Positions 26,218 through 34,477 of a stretch of 64,000 bases of DNA are shown here, in pieces. The translations under genes were made by a program, and so were the position numbers. Under the pieces are notes generated by a model. The model had not been told where the DNA came from and ran no database searches. It saw only the letters and a list, made by a program, of their open reading frames with translations. Position 1 is the stretch's first letter; every line of letters starts with the position of its first letter. This stretch comes from Nocardioides acrostichi (GTDB taxonomy: Bacteria > Actinomycetota > Actinomycetes > Propionibacteriales > Nocardioidaceae), in the NCBI RefSeq assembly GCF_015319165.1, contig NZ_JADIVZ010000008.1:62001-126000 (forward strand). The letters run 5' to 3'.

Positions 26218-27549
26218 ATGGCCGTACGGCCCGTCCCTGGCCGCCGCGCCTTCGTCCTGGGCGCCGGTCTCGTCGTACTCGGTGGCTGCTCACGTTCGGG
26301 CGACGCCCCCGAGACGACGAGCGGGTCGCCGGGCCCGACGGCGGGCTCGTCGGGGCCGATCGTGCAGCAGCAGCAGGCCGGCACGATCATCACCCCCGAG
26401 GACCTGGACGGCATCGTCGATCGCATGGACGCCGCCGTGCACGCAGGCGACGCCGCGGCGCTGCGAGCGGTGGTGCCCGACCTGCCGCTCGCACAGTGGC
26501 GTCACCGGCTGCGCAGCATGTCCCAGTTCCCCCTGACCGATCTCGGCTTCGTCTTCGAGCGAGCCAACGACCGGTTCCGCAACGCCAGCGGTGGCGCGCT
26601 CGAGGTGACGGCGAGCCTGGTGCTCACACACCGCCTCAAGGGGTGCGATGCCCGGCTCAGCACGCAGTCCTACGACATCCGGCTCAGCAAGGAGGGGGCA
26701 GACGCACCCCTGCAGGTGGCCGACCTGTCCGGGCCGATCGGCGACCAGAACCCCTGGGATCTGCCCGGCACCTGGGAGGTGCTGGAGTCCGAGCACGTGG
26801 TGCTCATCTGCCGCGCCGAGCACCTCGACGTGGCGCGGGCCCGGCTGGCCGCCGTCGACGCCGGCATCGTGGATGCGATGCAGTTCATCGCGCCGGCGAA
26901 GGGCACCTCGCGCCTGGCCTTCACCCTCGACGAGCCGCAGAGCAAGGTGTACGGCGGCGGTGCCGTCGATCGCGGCGGATTCGCGACCCGCGTCGACTTC
27001 ATCGACCCGCAGGTCGCGGCGACGGCCGCCGGCAAGTCCACCCGGGTCAAGGGCGATCGCATCTTCGCCGGGGCTCGCGTGGTCGTCCGCCCCGACGGCC
27101 TCGACAGCACGCCTGCTGCTCGAGAGCTCTCCGCGCACGAGGCCATCCATGCCCTGGCCCTGCAGTGGGCACCGTTCGCCGCCCCCTGGGTCGCGGAGGG
27201 TCTCGCCGAGTGGGTCAGTGTCGGCACCGCGTCGGGCATCCGCAACGACGGCTACGCCGTGAGCCTGATCCGCAGCCGCTTCGCCGGCTTCGCCGACCGC
27301 TTCCAGGGCTTCGACGCAAGCTGGGACGACGCCTTGTTCCAGAAGCAGGACGACACCACGGTCTACGCCAACTACCTGTGCTCGGCTGCGATCTACGCGA
27401 TGGTCGAGGAGACGCGCGGGCGCGACGCCGCCCTCGCCCTGGGCAGGGCGCTGTACGAGGACGACGTCGAGAGCGGGCCCGGCACGGCCGGCTGGGGCTC
27501 CCAGCGGGCGCTCTTCGATCGCACGGCGCAGTGGGTGGAGTCGCTGTGA
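26218..27549 (+). CDS. Tat-type lipoprotein with HExxH metallopeptidase-like motif
   Basis: 443 aa. The N-terminus GRRAFVLGAGLVVLGGC combines a twin-arginine motif with a lipobox (Cys about 25), followed by a Ser/Gly/Pro linker. The C-terminal third contains HEAIHALALQW and, about 20 residues on, EGLAEW: a gluzincin-like HExxH...E zinc site. The central part resembles nothing I recognise. Predicted to be a surface-anchored zinc-dependent hydrolase, with activity unproven. The ATG at 26218 has GAGGAG 6 nt upstream; an ATG at 26212 is too close to it. It overlaps the next lipoprotein gene by 4 nt (GTGA). Confidence 0.72.
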   Translation: MAVRPVPGRRAFVLGAGLVVLGGCSRSGDAPETTSGSPGPTAGSSGPIVQQQQAGTIITPEDLDGIVDRMDAAVHAGDAAALRAVVPDLPLAQWRHRLRSMSQFPLTDLGFVFERANDRFRNASGGALEVTASLVLTHRLKGCDARLSTQSYDIRLSKEGADAPLQVADLSGPIGDQNPWDLPGTWEVLESEHVVLICRAEHLDVARARLAAVDAGIVDAMQFIAPAKGTSRLAFTLDEPQSKVYGGGAVDRGGFATRVDFIDPQVAATAAGKSTRVKGDRIFAGARVVVRPDGLDSTPAARELSAHEAIHALALQWAPFAAPWVAEGLAEWVSVGTASGIRNDGYAVSLIRSRFAGFADRFQGFDASWDDALFQKQDDTTVYANYLCSAAIYAMVEETRGRDAALALGRALYEDDVESGPGTAGWGSQRALFDRTAQWVESL

Positions 27550-29066
27550 GCGCCCGCGGCTGGCGTGCGGCCGTCGCGCTGTCGGGCACGCTCGGCGCAC
27601 TCGCTCTCGCCGGGTGCACGGGATCCTCCGACGATCCCGATGCCCCCGCTCCCACGAGCGGGTCGAGCGCCACGACGCCGTCCGGTCCCTCGTTGCCCGA
27701 TCCCACCTCGGTTGCCACCGAGGGCTCCATCGCCGACCCGATGGCCGCTGCGGTCTGGTTGCTCCGCGCCACCGGCACGGCGAGCGACGCCGACTACGAC
27801 GCCCGGAGCCAAGCGGTCTTCGTCGACGGCGACGTGGCGGTCTACGCCACCCAGGACACCGTGCTCGGCGTGTCCACCACGGACGGCTCGACCATCTGGC
27901 AGAGCCCGGTCGACATGGGCGGAGAGGTGATCTCCGCCGCGGCGCCGCGCGCCACCTCCGAGCACACGTGGACCTTCGGGTACACCAACCGCCAGCTCCC
28001 CGACGACCTCGGTGACCCGGACCCCACCGGTGACCACATCGTCACCCTCGACATCACCACCGGCGACGTCCTGCGCGACACCGTCGTCGACGGCTTCTTG
28101 AGCCTGGAGAACATAGTGATGCTGGGCGACACCGTGTACTACCTCGGTTCCGGCGGCATCTACGAGGTCGAGGCCGACGGCCTCGTCCACGTGCGCCCGC
28201 TGGTGCGCAGCAAGGCCCTGGAGAAGGGCGGCGCCTACCCCGCGAGCATCGCCACCTCGCCGTCCAACGATCACGTGATCGTGGCCTACCTGCGTTCCTC
28301 CGAGCGCGCCGGTGAGGCGCTGGTCGGCATCGACGTCGAGACCAGGAAGATCCTCTGGCGCCGGCAACTCCAGGACTTCATGGCCCCAGGCCACCTCCAG
28401 CAGTACTCCGACGGCAGCGCCCTCGACGCACGGTGGGTGGTGATCCGGGAGTGGTCCGGGGCACCCGACTACGAGACCTGGAACCGCATCAGCACGATCG
28501 ACGTCGAGACGGGCAAGACGCTGATCGACGGCGGCAGGATCGGCCAGAGCTTCCGCACTCGCGACCAGCGGCTGCACCAGCCGCAGATCGACACCGACGA
28601 CACCTACGACAGCGGCAGCACGACGATCATGCAGCAGGTGCCCGGCAGCGACACCGACGTGCTCGTCGAGGACATCGACGGCATCACCCGCGTGAACACC
28701 GAGACCGGGAGACTGCGCTGGACCAGCAACACCAGTGGGGCCTACCTCGATCGCGGCGGGAGGCTGACCTGGACGCAAGGGCCGCTGCTGCCGGACGGCG
28801 AGCACGTGCTCGCCGCGTTGACCTCGGGCGTGTCCGGCGACCTGGGCGTCATCGACCTCGAGGACGGGAGCCTGGTGGGTCGCTGGCACCTCGACGACGA
28901 GTTCGCCTCCGGGCTGCTGAAGCGGCCGCTGATGGTCCTCGACGGCGATGCCGTGCTACTGGCACGCAACCAGGCGGAGCAGGGCAGCATGACCCGCTAC
29001 AACGGCAAGACCCAGAAGACCAAGGGCAAGATCAACGACCTCGGCTGGTTCTCCCTGGCCTCCTGA
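27546..29066 (+). CDS. Lipoprotein with PQQ-like beta-propeller
   Basis: 506 aa from the GTG at 27546. Signal peptide with lipobox LALAGC (Cys about 23), then a Ser/Pro/Thr linker and a repeat-rich domain. Repeated blades contain AVYATQDTVLGVSTTDGSTIWQ-like and GIDVETRKILWRR-like strands (V-D-V/T-E-T-G-K-x-x-W), the signature of PQQ-like/WD40-like propellers of the YncE/BamB kind. It probably acts as a cell-surface scaffold. Translationally coupled to the metallopeptidase-like lipoprotein, suggesting that the two act together. Confidence 0.75.
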   Translation: MSARGWRAAVALSGTLGALALAGCTGSSDDPDAPAPTSGSSATTPSGPSLPDPTSVATEGSIADPMAAAVWLLRATGTASDADYDARSQAVFVDGDVAVYATQDTVLGVSTTDGSTIWQSPVDMGGEVISAAAPRATSEHTWTFGYTNRQLPDDLGDPDPTGDHIVTLDITTGDVLRDTVVDGFLSLENIVMLGDTVYYLGSGGIYEVEADGLVHVRPLVRSKALEKGGAYPASIATSPSNDHVIVAYLRSSERAGEALVGIDVETRKILWRRQLQDFMAPGHLQQYSDGSALDARWVVIREWSGAPDYETWNRISTIDVETGKTLIDGGRIGQSFRTRDQRLHQPQIDTDDTYDSGSTTIMQQVPGSDTDVLVEDIDGITRVNTETGRLRWTSNTSGAYLDRGGRLTWTQGPLLPDGEHVLAALTSGVSGDLGVIDLEDGSLVGRWHLDDEFASGLLKRPLMVLDGDAVLLARNQAEQGSMTRYNGKTQKTKGKINDLGWFSLAS

Positions 29067-29130
29067 GCGCCGCATCGGCGTCCGAGTGGCTGCCAGCGGG
29101 CGCCATTGACCGGCGGGGCAGACTGACGGG

Positions 29131-30282
29131 GTGGACCTCACCCTCACCGACGAGCAGCAGTCCTTCCGCCGGGTAGCCCGCGAGTTCTTCGACGCCGAGG
29201 CCCTGCCGCACCGCGCCCAGTGGGACCGCGACGAGCAGGTCGACCTCGCCATCGTGCCCAAGATGGGCGAGCTCGGGTTCTTCGGCCTCACCATCCCCGA
29301 GGCCTACGGCGGCCTCGGGGGCGACTACCTCACCTACGTGCTGGCGATGGAGGAGCTCGGCCGCGCCGACTCCGCCCTGCGCGGCATCGTCTCGGTGAGC
29401 AACGGGCTCTTCGGCAAGTCGGTGCTCGAGTGGGGCACCGAGGAGCAGAAGCAGGAGTACCTGCCAGGCATCGCATCCGGCGAGATCCTCGGCTGCTTCG
29501 GCCTCACCGAACCCGACACCGGCTCGGACGCCGGCAACCTCACCAGCCGGGCGAAGCGTGACGGTGACGACTACGTCATCGACGGCCGCAAGCTCTTCAT
29601 CACCAACGGCACCTGGGCGAAGGTCGCCCTCGTCTTCGCCCGCACCGGCGACGCCGGGCCGCGCGGCGTCTCGGCCTTCCTGGTGCCCACCGACACCCCC
29701 GGATTCGAGGCGCTCGAGGTCAAGGGCAAGCTCGGGCTGCGCGGGCAGGCCACCGCCGAGCTCGTGCTCGACGGCGTCCGGGTGCCGGCATCGGCGCGCC
29801 TCGGCGAGGAGGGCGAAGGCTTCAAGATCGCCATGAGAACCCTCGACAAGGGGCGGGTGTCGGTCGCGGCCGGCTGCGTCGGGATCGTGCAGGGCTGTCT
29901 CGAGGCCTCGGTGGAGTACGCGACCGGGCGCACCCAGTTCGGCAAGCAGCTCGCCGCGTTCCAGCTCGTGCAGGATCTCATCGCCGACATCTCGGTCGAC
30001 GCCGACGCCGCACGCCTCATGGTCTGGCGCTGCGCCGACCTCATCGACCGCGGCGAACCGTTCGGCACCGCGGCGTCCAAGGCCAAGCTCTTCGCCTCGG
30101 AGGCGGCCGTGCGCGCCGCCAACAACGCCGTGCAGGTGCACGGCGGGTCGGGCTACATCGACGAGTACCCGGTGCAGAAGTACCTGCGCGACGCCCGCGT
30201 GATGACCCTCTACGAGGGCACCAGCCAGATCCAGAAGCTGCTCATCGGCCGAGCGGAGACCGGCGTCAGCGCCTTCGTGTGA
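29131..30282 (+). CDS. Acyl-CoA dehydrogenase (short/branched-chain type)
   Basis: 383 aa with all ACAD features: GLTEPDTGSDAGNLTSRA, YVIDGRKLFITNG, GKLGLRGQATAEL, GRVSVAAGCVGIVQGCLE, HGGSGYIDEYPVQKYLRDARV and the C-terminal LYEGTSQIQ, whose Glu is the catalytic base in butyryl/short-chain-type enzymes. The start is GTG, with CAGACT 6 nt upstream. It stands alone between the lipoprotein pair and a DinB-type gene. Most like enzymes of fatty acid or branched-chain amino acid degradation. Confidence 0.9.
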   Translation: MDLTLTDEQQSFRRVAREFFDAEALPHRAQWDRDEQVDLAIVPKMGELGFFGLTIPEAYGGLGGDYLTYVLAMEELGRADSALRGIVSVSNGLFGKSVLEWGTEEQKQEYLPGIASGEILGCFGLTEPDTGSDAGNLTSRAKRDGDDYVIDGRKLFITNGTWAKVALVFARTGDAGPRGVSAFLVPTDTPGFEALEVKGKLGLRGQATAELVLDGVRVPASARLGEEGEGFKIAMRTLDKGRVSVAAGCVGIVQGCLEASVEYATGRTQFGKQLAAFQLVQDLIADISVDADAARLMVWRCADLIDRGEPFGTAASKAKLFASEAAVRAANNAVQVHGGSGYIDEYPVQKYLRDARVMTLYEGTSQIQKLLIGRAETGVSAFV

Positions 30283-30295
30283 CCCGACCACCGGT

Positions 30296-30337
30296 GGTTG
30301 AGCCGCCGGATGCCGAAGGCGGAGGCGTGTCGAAACC
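30296..30337 (+). repeat. GGTTGAGC...GTCGAAACC intergenic repeat, copy 1
   Basis: Begins GGTTGAGCCGCC and ends GTGTCGAAACC, with CCGGATGCCGAAGGCGG between. It lies between the acyl-CoA dehydrogenase stop and the next gene's start, oriented on the plus strand. An inverted copy is at 40466-40520. Similar elements are recalled as common in high-GC actinobacteria. Confidence 0.7.
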
Positions 30338-30353
30338 CTGCGAGGATGCGCTC

Positions 30354-31043
30354 GTGACCTTCGATTGGAACGCCCTGCTCACCCAGGCCACCGACGACTT
30401 CGCGTTGCTCACCTCGCAGGTCGACCCCACCTCAGACGTACCCACCTGCGACGACTGGTGCGTGGCCGACCTCGTCGACCACCTCGCCGGGGTGCACCAG
30501 TGGGCCCGGCACGCCATCGTGCACGGCACCCCCGAGGGCGTGCCCGAGCCGGCCCCGACCGACCTCAGCGCACTGGCCCCGTGGTACGAGGGTCACGCCG
30601 CCGCGCTACGCGAGACGCTGACCCGAACCGACGCCGACGCCCCCGCCTGGACCTTCGGACGCCAGTCCGGGACGGCCGGCTGGTGGTATCGCCGTCAGGT
30701 GCACGAGACCCTCATGCACACCTACGACCTCCTCGCGGCGGCCGACCGCACGGGTGAGTGGCGCATCGGCCCCGACCTGGCCTGGGACGGCGTGGCCGAG
30801 GTGCTCGACACGTTCTACGTGCGCCAGGTGCGACTGGCCCGCTGCGAGCCCCTGGGCGGCACCCTGCGCCTGGTCGCCACCGACCTCGACGACGCAGCAC
30901 CCGTGTGCCTGGGCGAGATGGCACCCGTCGTCGAGATCGCCGCCCCCGCCCACGAGATCCTGCTCGGACTCTGGAAGCGGGCCCCCATGCCCACCACCGA
31001 CGAGACCGCGCTCACCCTGCTCGACTCCCCCGTCGTCCCCTGA
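30354..31043 (+). CDS. DinB-like maleylpyruvate isomerase family (MDMPI) protein
   Basis: 229 aa, four-helix-bundle family that includes mycothiol-dependent enzymes. Diagnostic features are CDDWCVADLVDHLAGVHQWA near the N-terminus (W-x-x-x-D-L-x-x-H-L) and RRQVHETLMHTYDL in the middle, whose histidines form the metal site. Mycothiol-dependent maleylpyruvate isomerase is the characterised member, but most homologues in actinomycetes have unknown substrates. The GTG at 30354 was chosen; GAGG lies 8 nt upstream, and GAGGAT-N6 also fits a leaderless start. A longer frame from 30279 runs through the intergenic repeat and was rejected. Confidence 0.75.
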   Translation: MTFDWNALLTQATDDFALLTSQVDPTSDVPTCDDWCVADLVDHLAGVHQWARHAIVHGTPEGVPEPAPTDLSALAPWYEGHAAALRETLTRTDADAPAWTFGRQSGTAGWWYRRQVHETLMHTYDLLAAADRTGEWRIGPDLAWDGVAEVLDTFYVRQVRLARCEPLGGTLRLVATDLDDAAPVCLGEMAPVVEIAAPAHEILLGLWKRAPMPTTDETALTLLDSPVVP

Positions 31044-31178
31044 CCCGTCGCCAGTTTTCCGCTGACCCGTCGCCAGTTTTCCGCTGACCTGCCACGACTT
31101 TTCACCGTCCTGAAAACTCGCGGCAGGTCACGCGCAAAAACGTGACGGGTCACGTGAAAACTGGTGGCAGGTCAGCGG
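31040..31178. repeat. Direct and inverted repeat cluster between convergent genes
   Basis: A 22-bp unit (CTGACCCGTCGCCAGTTTTC plus CG) is present as a perfect tandem pair at 31040-31061 and 31062-31083, followed by a degenerate third copy. Two inverted relatives begin TGAAAACTCGCGGCAGGTCA (31111) and GTGAAAACTGGTGGCAGGTC (31154). The last one runs into the stop codon of the methyltransferase gene. Confidence 0.9.
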
Positions 31179-31777
31179 GGGTGGGACTCCAGGATGCGGA
31201 AGCCCTTGGCCGAGGCCAGTCGGTGGGTGGGGAAGCCCTGGTCGGTGAGCCAGCGCTGCAGGGAGTCCGCCCCGAGGTTCTTGCCGACCACCATGACGGC
31301 GCGTCCGCCCGGTGCCAGCCGGGCCAGCCAGGTGAGCAGCAGGTCGTGCAGCGCCTGCTTGCCGATGCGGATCGGCGGGTTCGACCAGATCTCGTCGAAG
31401 GTCGTGTCGAGGGCCACCTGGCCCGGCGTGCACGCCGTGTAGCGGTCGGCGACGCCGAGGGTGGCGGCGTTCTCGTTGGCCAACAGGACGGCGCGCTCGT
31501 TGACGTCGACCGCGGTCACGGTGATGCCGGGCGTGGCCACCGCCGCGGCGAGCCCGATCACGCCGTACCCGCACCCCAGGTCGAGCACGTGACCTCCGGC
31601 GGGAGGTTCGGTCTCGCGGAACAGCACCGCGGTGCCGATGTCGACGCGCCCCCGCGCGAACACCCCGGACCCGCTCACCAGCCGGAGGTCGTGGCCCCAC
31701 ACGCTGGCCTCGACCGACTCGCGCTTGAACGGCACCGAGGGGTCGGCGCTGAAGTAGTGCTCGTCCTGCTCGTTCAC
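31172..31777 (-). CDS. Class I SAM-dependent methyltransferase (RsmC-like)
   Basis: 201 aa. Motif I is LDLGCGYGVIGL, the acidic motif TAVDVNERAV, and the catalytic motif WSNPPIRIGK (N-P-P-x) typical of N2-guanine or N6-adenine RNA/DNA methyltransferases. The length and the FSADPSVPFKR...GVFARGRVDIGT start match the RsmC/RlmG C-terminal domain, which modifies 16S/23S rRNA guanines. The GTG at 31777 has GGAGGAG about 6 nt upstream and overlaps the truA stop by 4 nt (GTGA). Target not proven. Confidence 0.82.
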   Translation of the reverse strand: MNEQDEHYFSADPSVPFKRESVEASVWGHDLRLVSGSGVFARGRVDIGTAVLFRETEPPAGGHVLDLGCGYGVIGLAAAVATPGITVTAVDVNERAVLLANENAATLGVADRYTACTPGQVALDTTFDEIWSNPPIRIGKQALHDLLLTWLARLAPGGRAVMVVGKNLGADSLQRWLTDQGFPTHRLASAKGFRILESHPR

Positions 31778-32640
31778 CGGTGCTCCTCCCCGAGCGGTGC
31801 TCGCCGCGCCCGGGTCTGCTCCGCACGCGCGGCGAGCTCGGCGGCGTCGGGATAGCCGACCTCCTCCAACGTCAACCCGTGCGCCGGGGCGACCGCGACC
31901 TCGGGCGAGCGCGTGGCGCCGGCCAGCACCTGCGCCGACCACGCTGCGGGGCGGCGGCCCTCACCGACGGCGAGCAGACAGCCGACCAGCGCGCGCACCA
32001 TCGAGTGGCAGAACGCGTCGGCCCGCACCGTCGCCTCGAGCACGCCGTCCGGCCGACGCGCCCAGGCCAGGTCGAGCAGGGTGCGCACGGTGGTGGCTCC
32101 CTCGCGTTGCTTGCAGAACGCCGCGAAGTCGTGCAGCCCGACCAGCGGCTCGCTCGCCGCCCGCAGCGAAGCGAGGTCGAGCGGGCGGGCCCAGGCGAGC
32201 ACGTGCTGTCGGGCCAGTGGGTCGACGGCGGCCGCGCGGTCGGCGACCCGGTACACGTAGCGCCGCCAGGTCGCCGAGAACCGAGCGTCGAACCCGTCGG
32301 CGGCCTCATTCACGCGCCGCACGACGACGTCGTCGGGCAGGATGCCGGCCAGCCGCCGCGTCAGCGCGTCGAGCGGCGGCTCCGGGCTCCGCCCGGCCGA
32401 GGCCGCGAGCTCGTCGGCGGTCGTGTCGACGTGCAGCACCTGCCCCCGGGCGTGGACGCCGGTGTCGGTACGCCCCGCGCACACGACGGGCACGCGGATC
32501 AGGGTGCCGTCTGGCTCCCGGCGACGCAGCGCCACCGCCAGCGCCCGCTCGACCTCGCCCTGCACGGTGCGCAGCCCCGGCTGGGTGGCCCAGCCGTGGA
32601 AGGCGGTGCCGTCGTAGGCGAGATCAACGCGGAGGCGCAC
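31774..32640 (-). CDS. truA: tRNA pseudouridine synthase A
   Basis: 288 aa. Converts uridines 38-40 in the anticodon arm of tRNAs to pseudouridine. The N-terminus LRVDLAYDGTAFHGWATQ and the catalytic aspartate motif CAGRTDTGVHARGQV are diagnostic, as is FDARFSATWRRYVYR and FCHSMVRALVGCLL. The start is GTG at 32640, 27 bp from the divergent GTG of the reductase gene. In many actinobacteria truA follows rplQ directly; here it lies about 4 kb beyond rplQ, with oppositely oriented genes between. It overlaps the methyltransferase gene by 4 nt. Confidence 0.94.
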   Translation of the reverse strand: MRLRVDLAYDGTAFHGWATQPGLRTVQGEVERALAVALRRREPDGTLIRVPVVCAGRTDTGVHARGQVLHVDTTADELAASAGRSPEPPLDALTRRLAGILPDDVVVRRVNEAADGFDARFSATWRRYVYRVADRAAAVDPLARQHVLAWARPLDLASLRAASEPLVGLHDFAAFCKQREGATTVRTLLDLAWARRPDGVLEATVRADAFCHSMVRALVGCLLAVGEGRRPAAWSAQVLAGATRSPEVAVAPAHGLTLEEVGYPDAAELAARAEQTRARRAPLGEEHR

Positions 32641-32655
32641 CCCATCATCCTTCCG

Positions 32656-32668
32656 TACGCTGGCCGCG
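32656..32668 (+). promoter_or_regulatory. Leaderless-type promoter of the reductase fusion gene
   Basis: TACGCT (32656-32661), 6 nt, then GTG at 32668. On the other strand AAGGAT (32652-32647), 6 nt, then the truA GTG at 32640. The two -10-like boxes are 3 bp apart, so the promoters are back to back. Confidence 0.5.
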
Positions 32669-34386
32669 TGAGCACTTCGGGCGCCCCGACCCCACCCGCG
32701 GGTTCCGTGGCCACGACCCTTCCCGGCCCCGCACCCAGCATCGTGCTGTGCGCGCAGGAGCACCTCGACACCCTGCGCGACTCCTTCGCCCGCTACGAGC
32801 GCGAGTACGACCTGCGTACCGCCCGGACGGCGTCCGAGGCGGAGCAGGTGGCGCGCGAGGTCGTGCGCGACGGCGGCACGGTGGCACTGTTCGTGTCCGA
32901 CTCCCGGCTGCCTGACTCGCACGTGCTCGCCGCGTTCCACCGGTGGCGCCAGGTCGTGCCGACGGCCCGGCGGTTGATCGCCTCGCACTGGGAGTACTTC
33001 CTGCCCGACGCCGCCGACCTGCGCGCCGGCATGGCGAAGGGCAAGTACGACGGCTACCTGCTGATGCCGCGCGGGGTGCGCGACGAGGAGTTCCACCACG
33101 CGGTGAGCGAGCTGCTCTCGGACTGGAGTTCCACGTCGGCCAACCCCGAGGTCGTGTCGGTGAAGATCGTGAGCGACGACGCGCACGGCCTGGTGCTGGA
33201 GATCCGCGACTTTCTCGACCGCATGGGCATGCCGAACCGGGTCTACCACCCCGACAGCGACGTCGGACGCGCGCTGCACGAGCAGGCCGGGCCACCCGCC
33301 GAGGGCGAGCCCGGCTATCCACTGGTCATGGCGCTGAACCGGCTGCCGGTGCGTCCGCGCAGCGTGCGCGAGGTCGCGGCCGGCATCTATGGCGCACCGA
33401 GCGAGGTCACGCTCGAGCGCACCGTCGACCTGTGTGTGGTCGGTGGCGGGCCCGCCGGACTGGCTGCCTCGGTGTACGGCGCCTCCGAGGGGCTCTCCAC
33501 CGTGCTCGTCGAGGCCGAGGCCATCGGCGGGCAGGCCGGCACCTCGTCGATGATCCGCAACTACCTCGGCTTTCCACGCGGCATCTCGGGCATGCGGCTG
33601 GCCCAGCGCGCCCGCAACCAGGCGCTGCGCTTCGGCACCGAGTTCTTCACCGGTTGTCAGGTCGAGCGTCTCGAGCCCGGCGTCGGCGGCGCACCGCACC
33701 GGCTGCACACCTCCGGTGGCGAGCTCGCCGCGCGCGCCGTCGTGATCGCCAGCGGAGTCGCCTACCGCAAGCTGCGCGTCGAGCCGCTGGAGCACCTCGT
33801 CGGGCGCGGCGTCTTCTACGGCGCCGCCATGACCGCCGCCCGCGAGATGGAAGGCCAGGACGTCTTCGTCGTGGGCGGTGGCAACTCGGCCGGCCAGGCT
33901 GCCGTGCACCTGGCGCGGTTCGCGCGGTCGGTGACGATCGTCGTCCGCCGCCGCGGGCTGGAGGAGACGATGTCGAGCTACCTCATCGGCGAGATCGCCT
34001 ACAACCCCCGCATCACGGTGCGCCCCTGCACCGAGGTCACGGACGGCGGTGGCGCCGCGCACCTGGAGTGGCTGGCACTCACCGACTCCCGCGACGGCTC
34101 GGTCGAACAGGTGCCGGCCTACGGACTGTTCCTGCTGCTCGGCGCCGCCCCGCACTGCGACTGGCTGCCCGAGTCCTTGGCCCGCGACCCCGGCGGCTTC
34201 GTGCTCACCGGACGCGACGTGCCCCAGCAGTGCTGGCTCGACGGCCTGCCCCCGGCCAATCTCGCCACCACCGTGCCCGGCGTCTTCGCGGTCGGCGACA
34301 TCCGCGCCGGCTCGATGAAGCGGGTCGCCGCGGCGGCCGGCGAGGGCGCCTCCGTCGTGCCCCTGGTGCACAGCTACCTCACCTGA
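32668..34386 (+). CDS. Fusion of a receiver-like domain and a thioredoxin-reductase-like flavoprotein
   Basis: 572 aa. Residues about 23-135 form a CheY-like fold with Asp78 in FVSDSRLP in the phosphoacceptor position, but the acidic pocket after strand 1 and the conserved Lys of strand 5 (LLMP) are missing. Residues about 160-240 look like a thioredoxin-fold linker. Residues 253-572 form a two-dinucleotide-binding flavoprotein: FAD motif VVGGGPAGLAAS, NAD(P)H motif VVGGGNSAGQAA and C-terminal VFAVGDIRAGS. The redox CxxC is replaced by YGAA (384-387), so it cannot be a classical thioredoxin reductase. Similar proteins are annotated as response-regulator/thioredoxin-reductase fusions; electron acceptor unknown. 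Confidence 0.83.
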   Translation: MSTSGAPTPPAGSVATTLPGPAPSIVLCAQEHLDTLRDSFARYEREYDLRTARTASEAEQVAREVVRDGGTVALFVSDSRLPDSHVLAAFHRWRQVVPTARRLIASHWEYFLPDAADLRAGMAKGKYDGYLLMPRGVRDEEFHHAVSELLSDWSSTSANPEVVSVKIVSDDAHGLVLEIRDFLDRMGMPNRVYHPDSDVGRALHEQAGPPAEGEPGYPLVMALNRLPVRPRSVREVAAGIYGAPSEVTLERTVDLCVVGGGPAGLAASVYGASEGLSTVLVEAEAIGGQAGTSSMIRNYLGFPRGISGMRLAQRARNQALRFGTEFFTGCQVERLEPGVGGAPHRLHTSGGELAARAVVIASGVAYRKLRVEPLEHLVGRGVFYGAAMTAAREMEGQDVFVVGGGNSAGQAAVHLARFARSVTIVVRRRGLEETMSSYLIGEIAYNPRITVRPCTEVTDGGGAAHLEWLALTDSRDGSVEQVPAYGLFLLLGAAPHCDWLPESLARDPGGFVLTGRDVPQQCWLDGLPPANLATTVPGVFAVGDIRAGSMKRVAAAAGEGASVVPLVHSYLT

Positions 34387-34396
34387 CCGCCCTCAC

Positions 34397-34477
34397 CCCC
34401 GAGGGGCCGCGAATCGTCCCCCGAGGGGCCGCGAATCGTCCCCCCGAAGGGTCGCGAATCGTGTCTCGAGGGGTCAG
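34397..34477. repeat. Three direct repeats between convergent genes
   Basis: A 21-bp unit beginning CCCCGAGGGGCCGCGAATCG at 34397, with copies at 34419 and 34442 (the last with two changes), then a half unit CTCGAGGGG. The palindromic head CCCCGAGGGG can fold. The PfkB stop codon (34474-34476) lies at the edge. Confidence 0.9.

Noticed and set aside
34397..34477. attC-like or recombination site array
   Set aside because: No integrase gene and no core site features; simple direct repeats.
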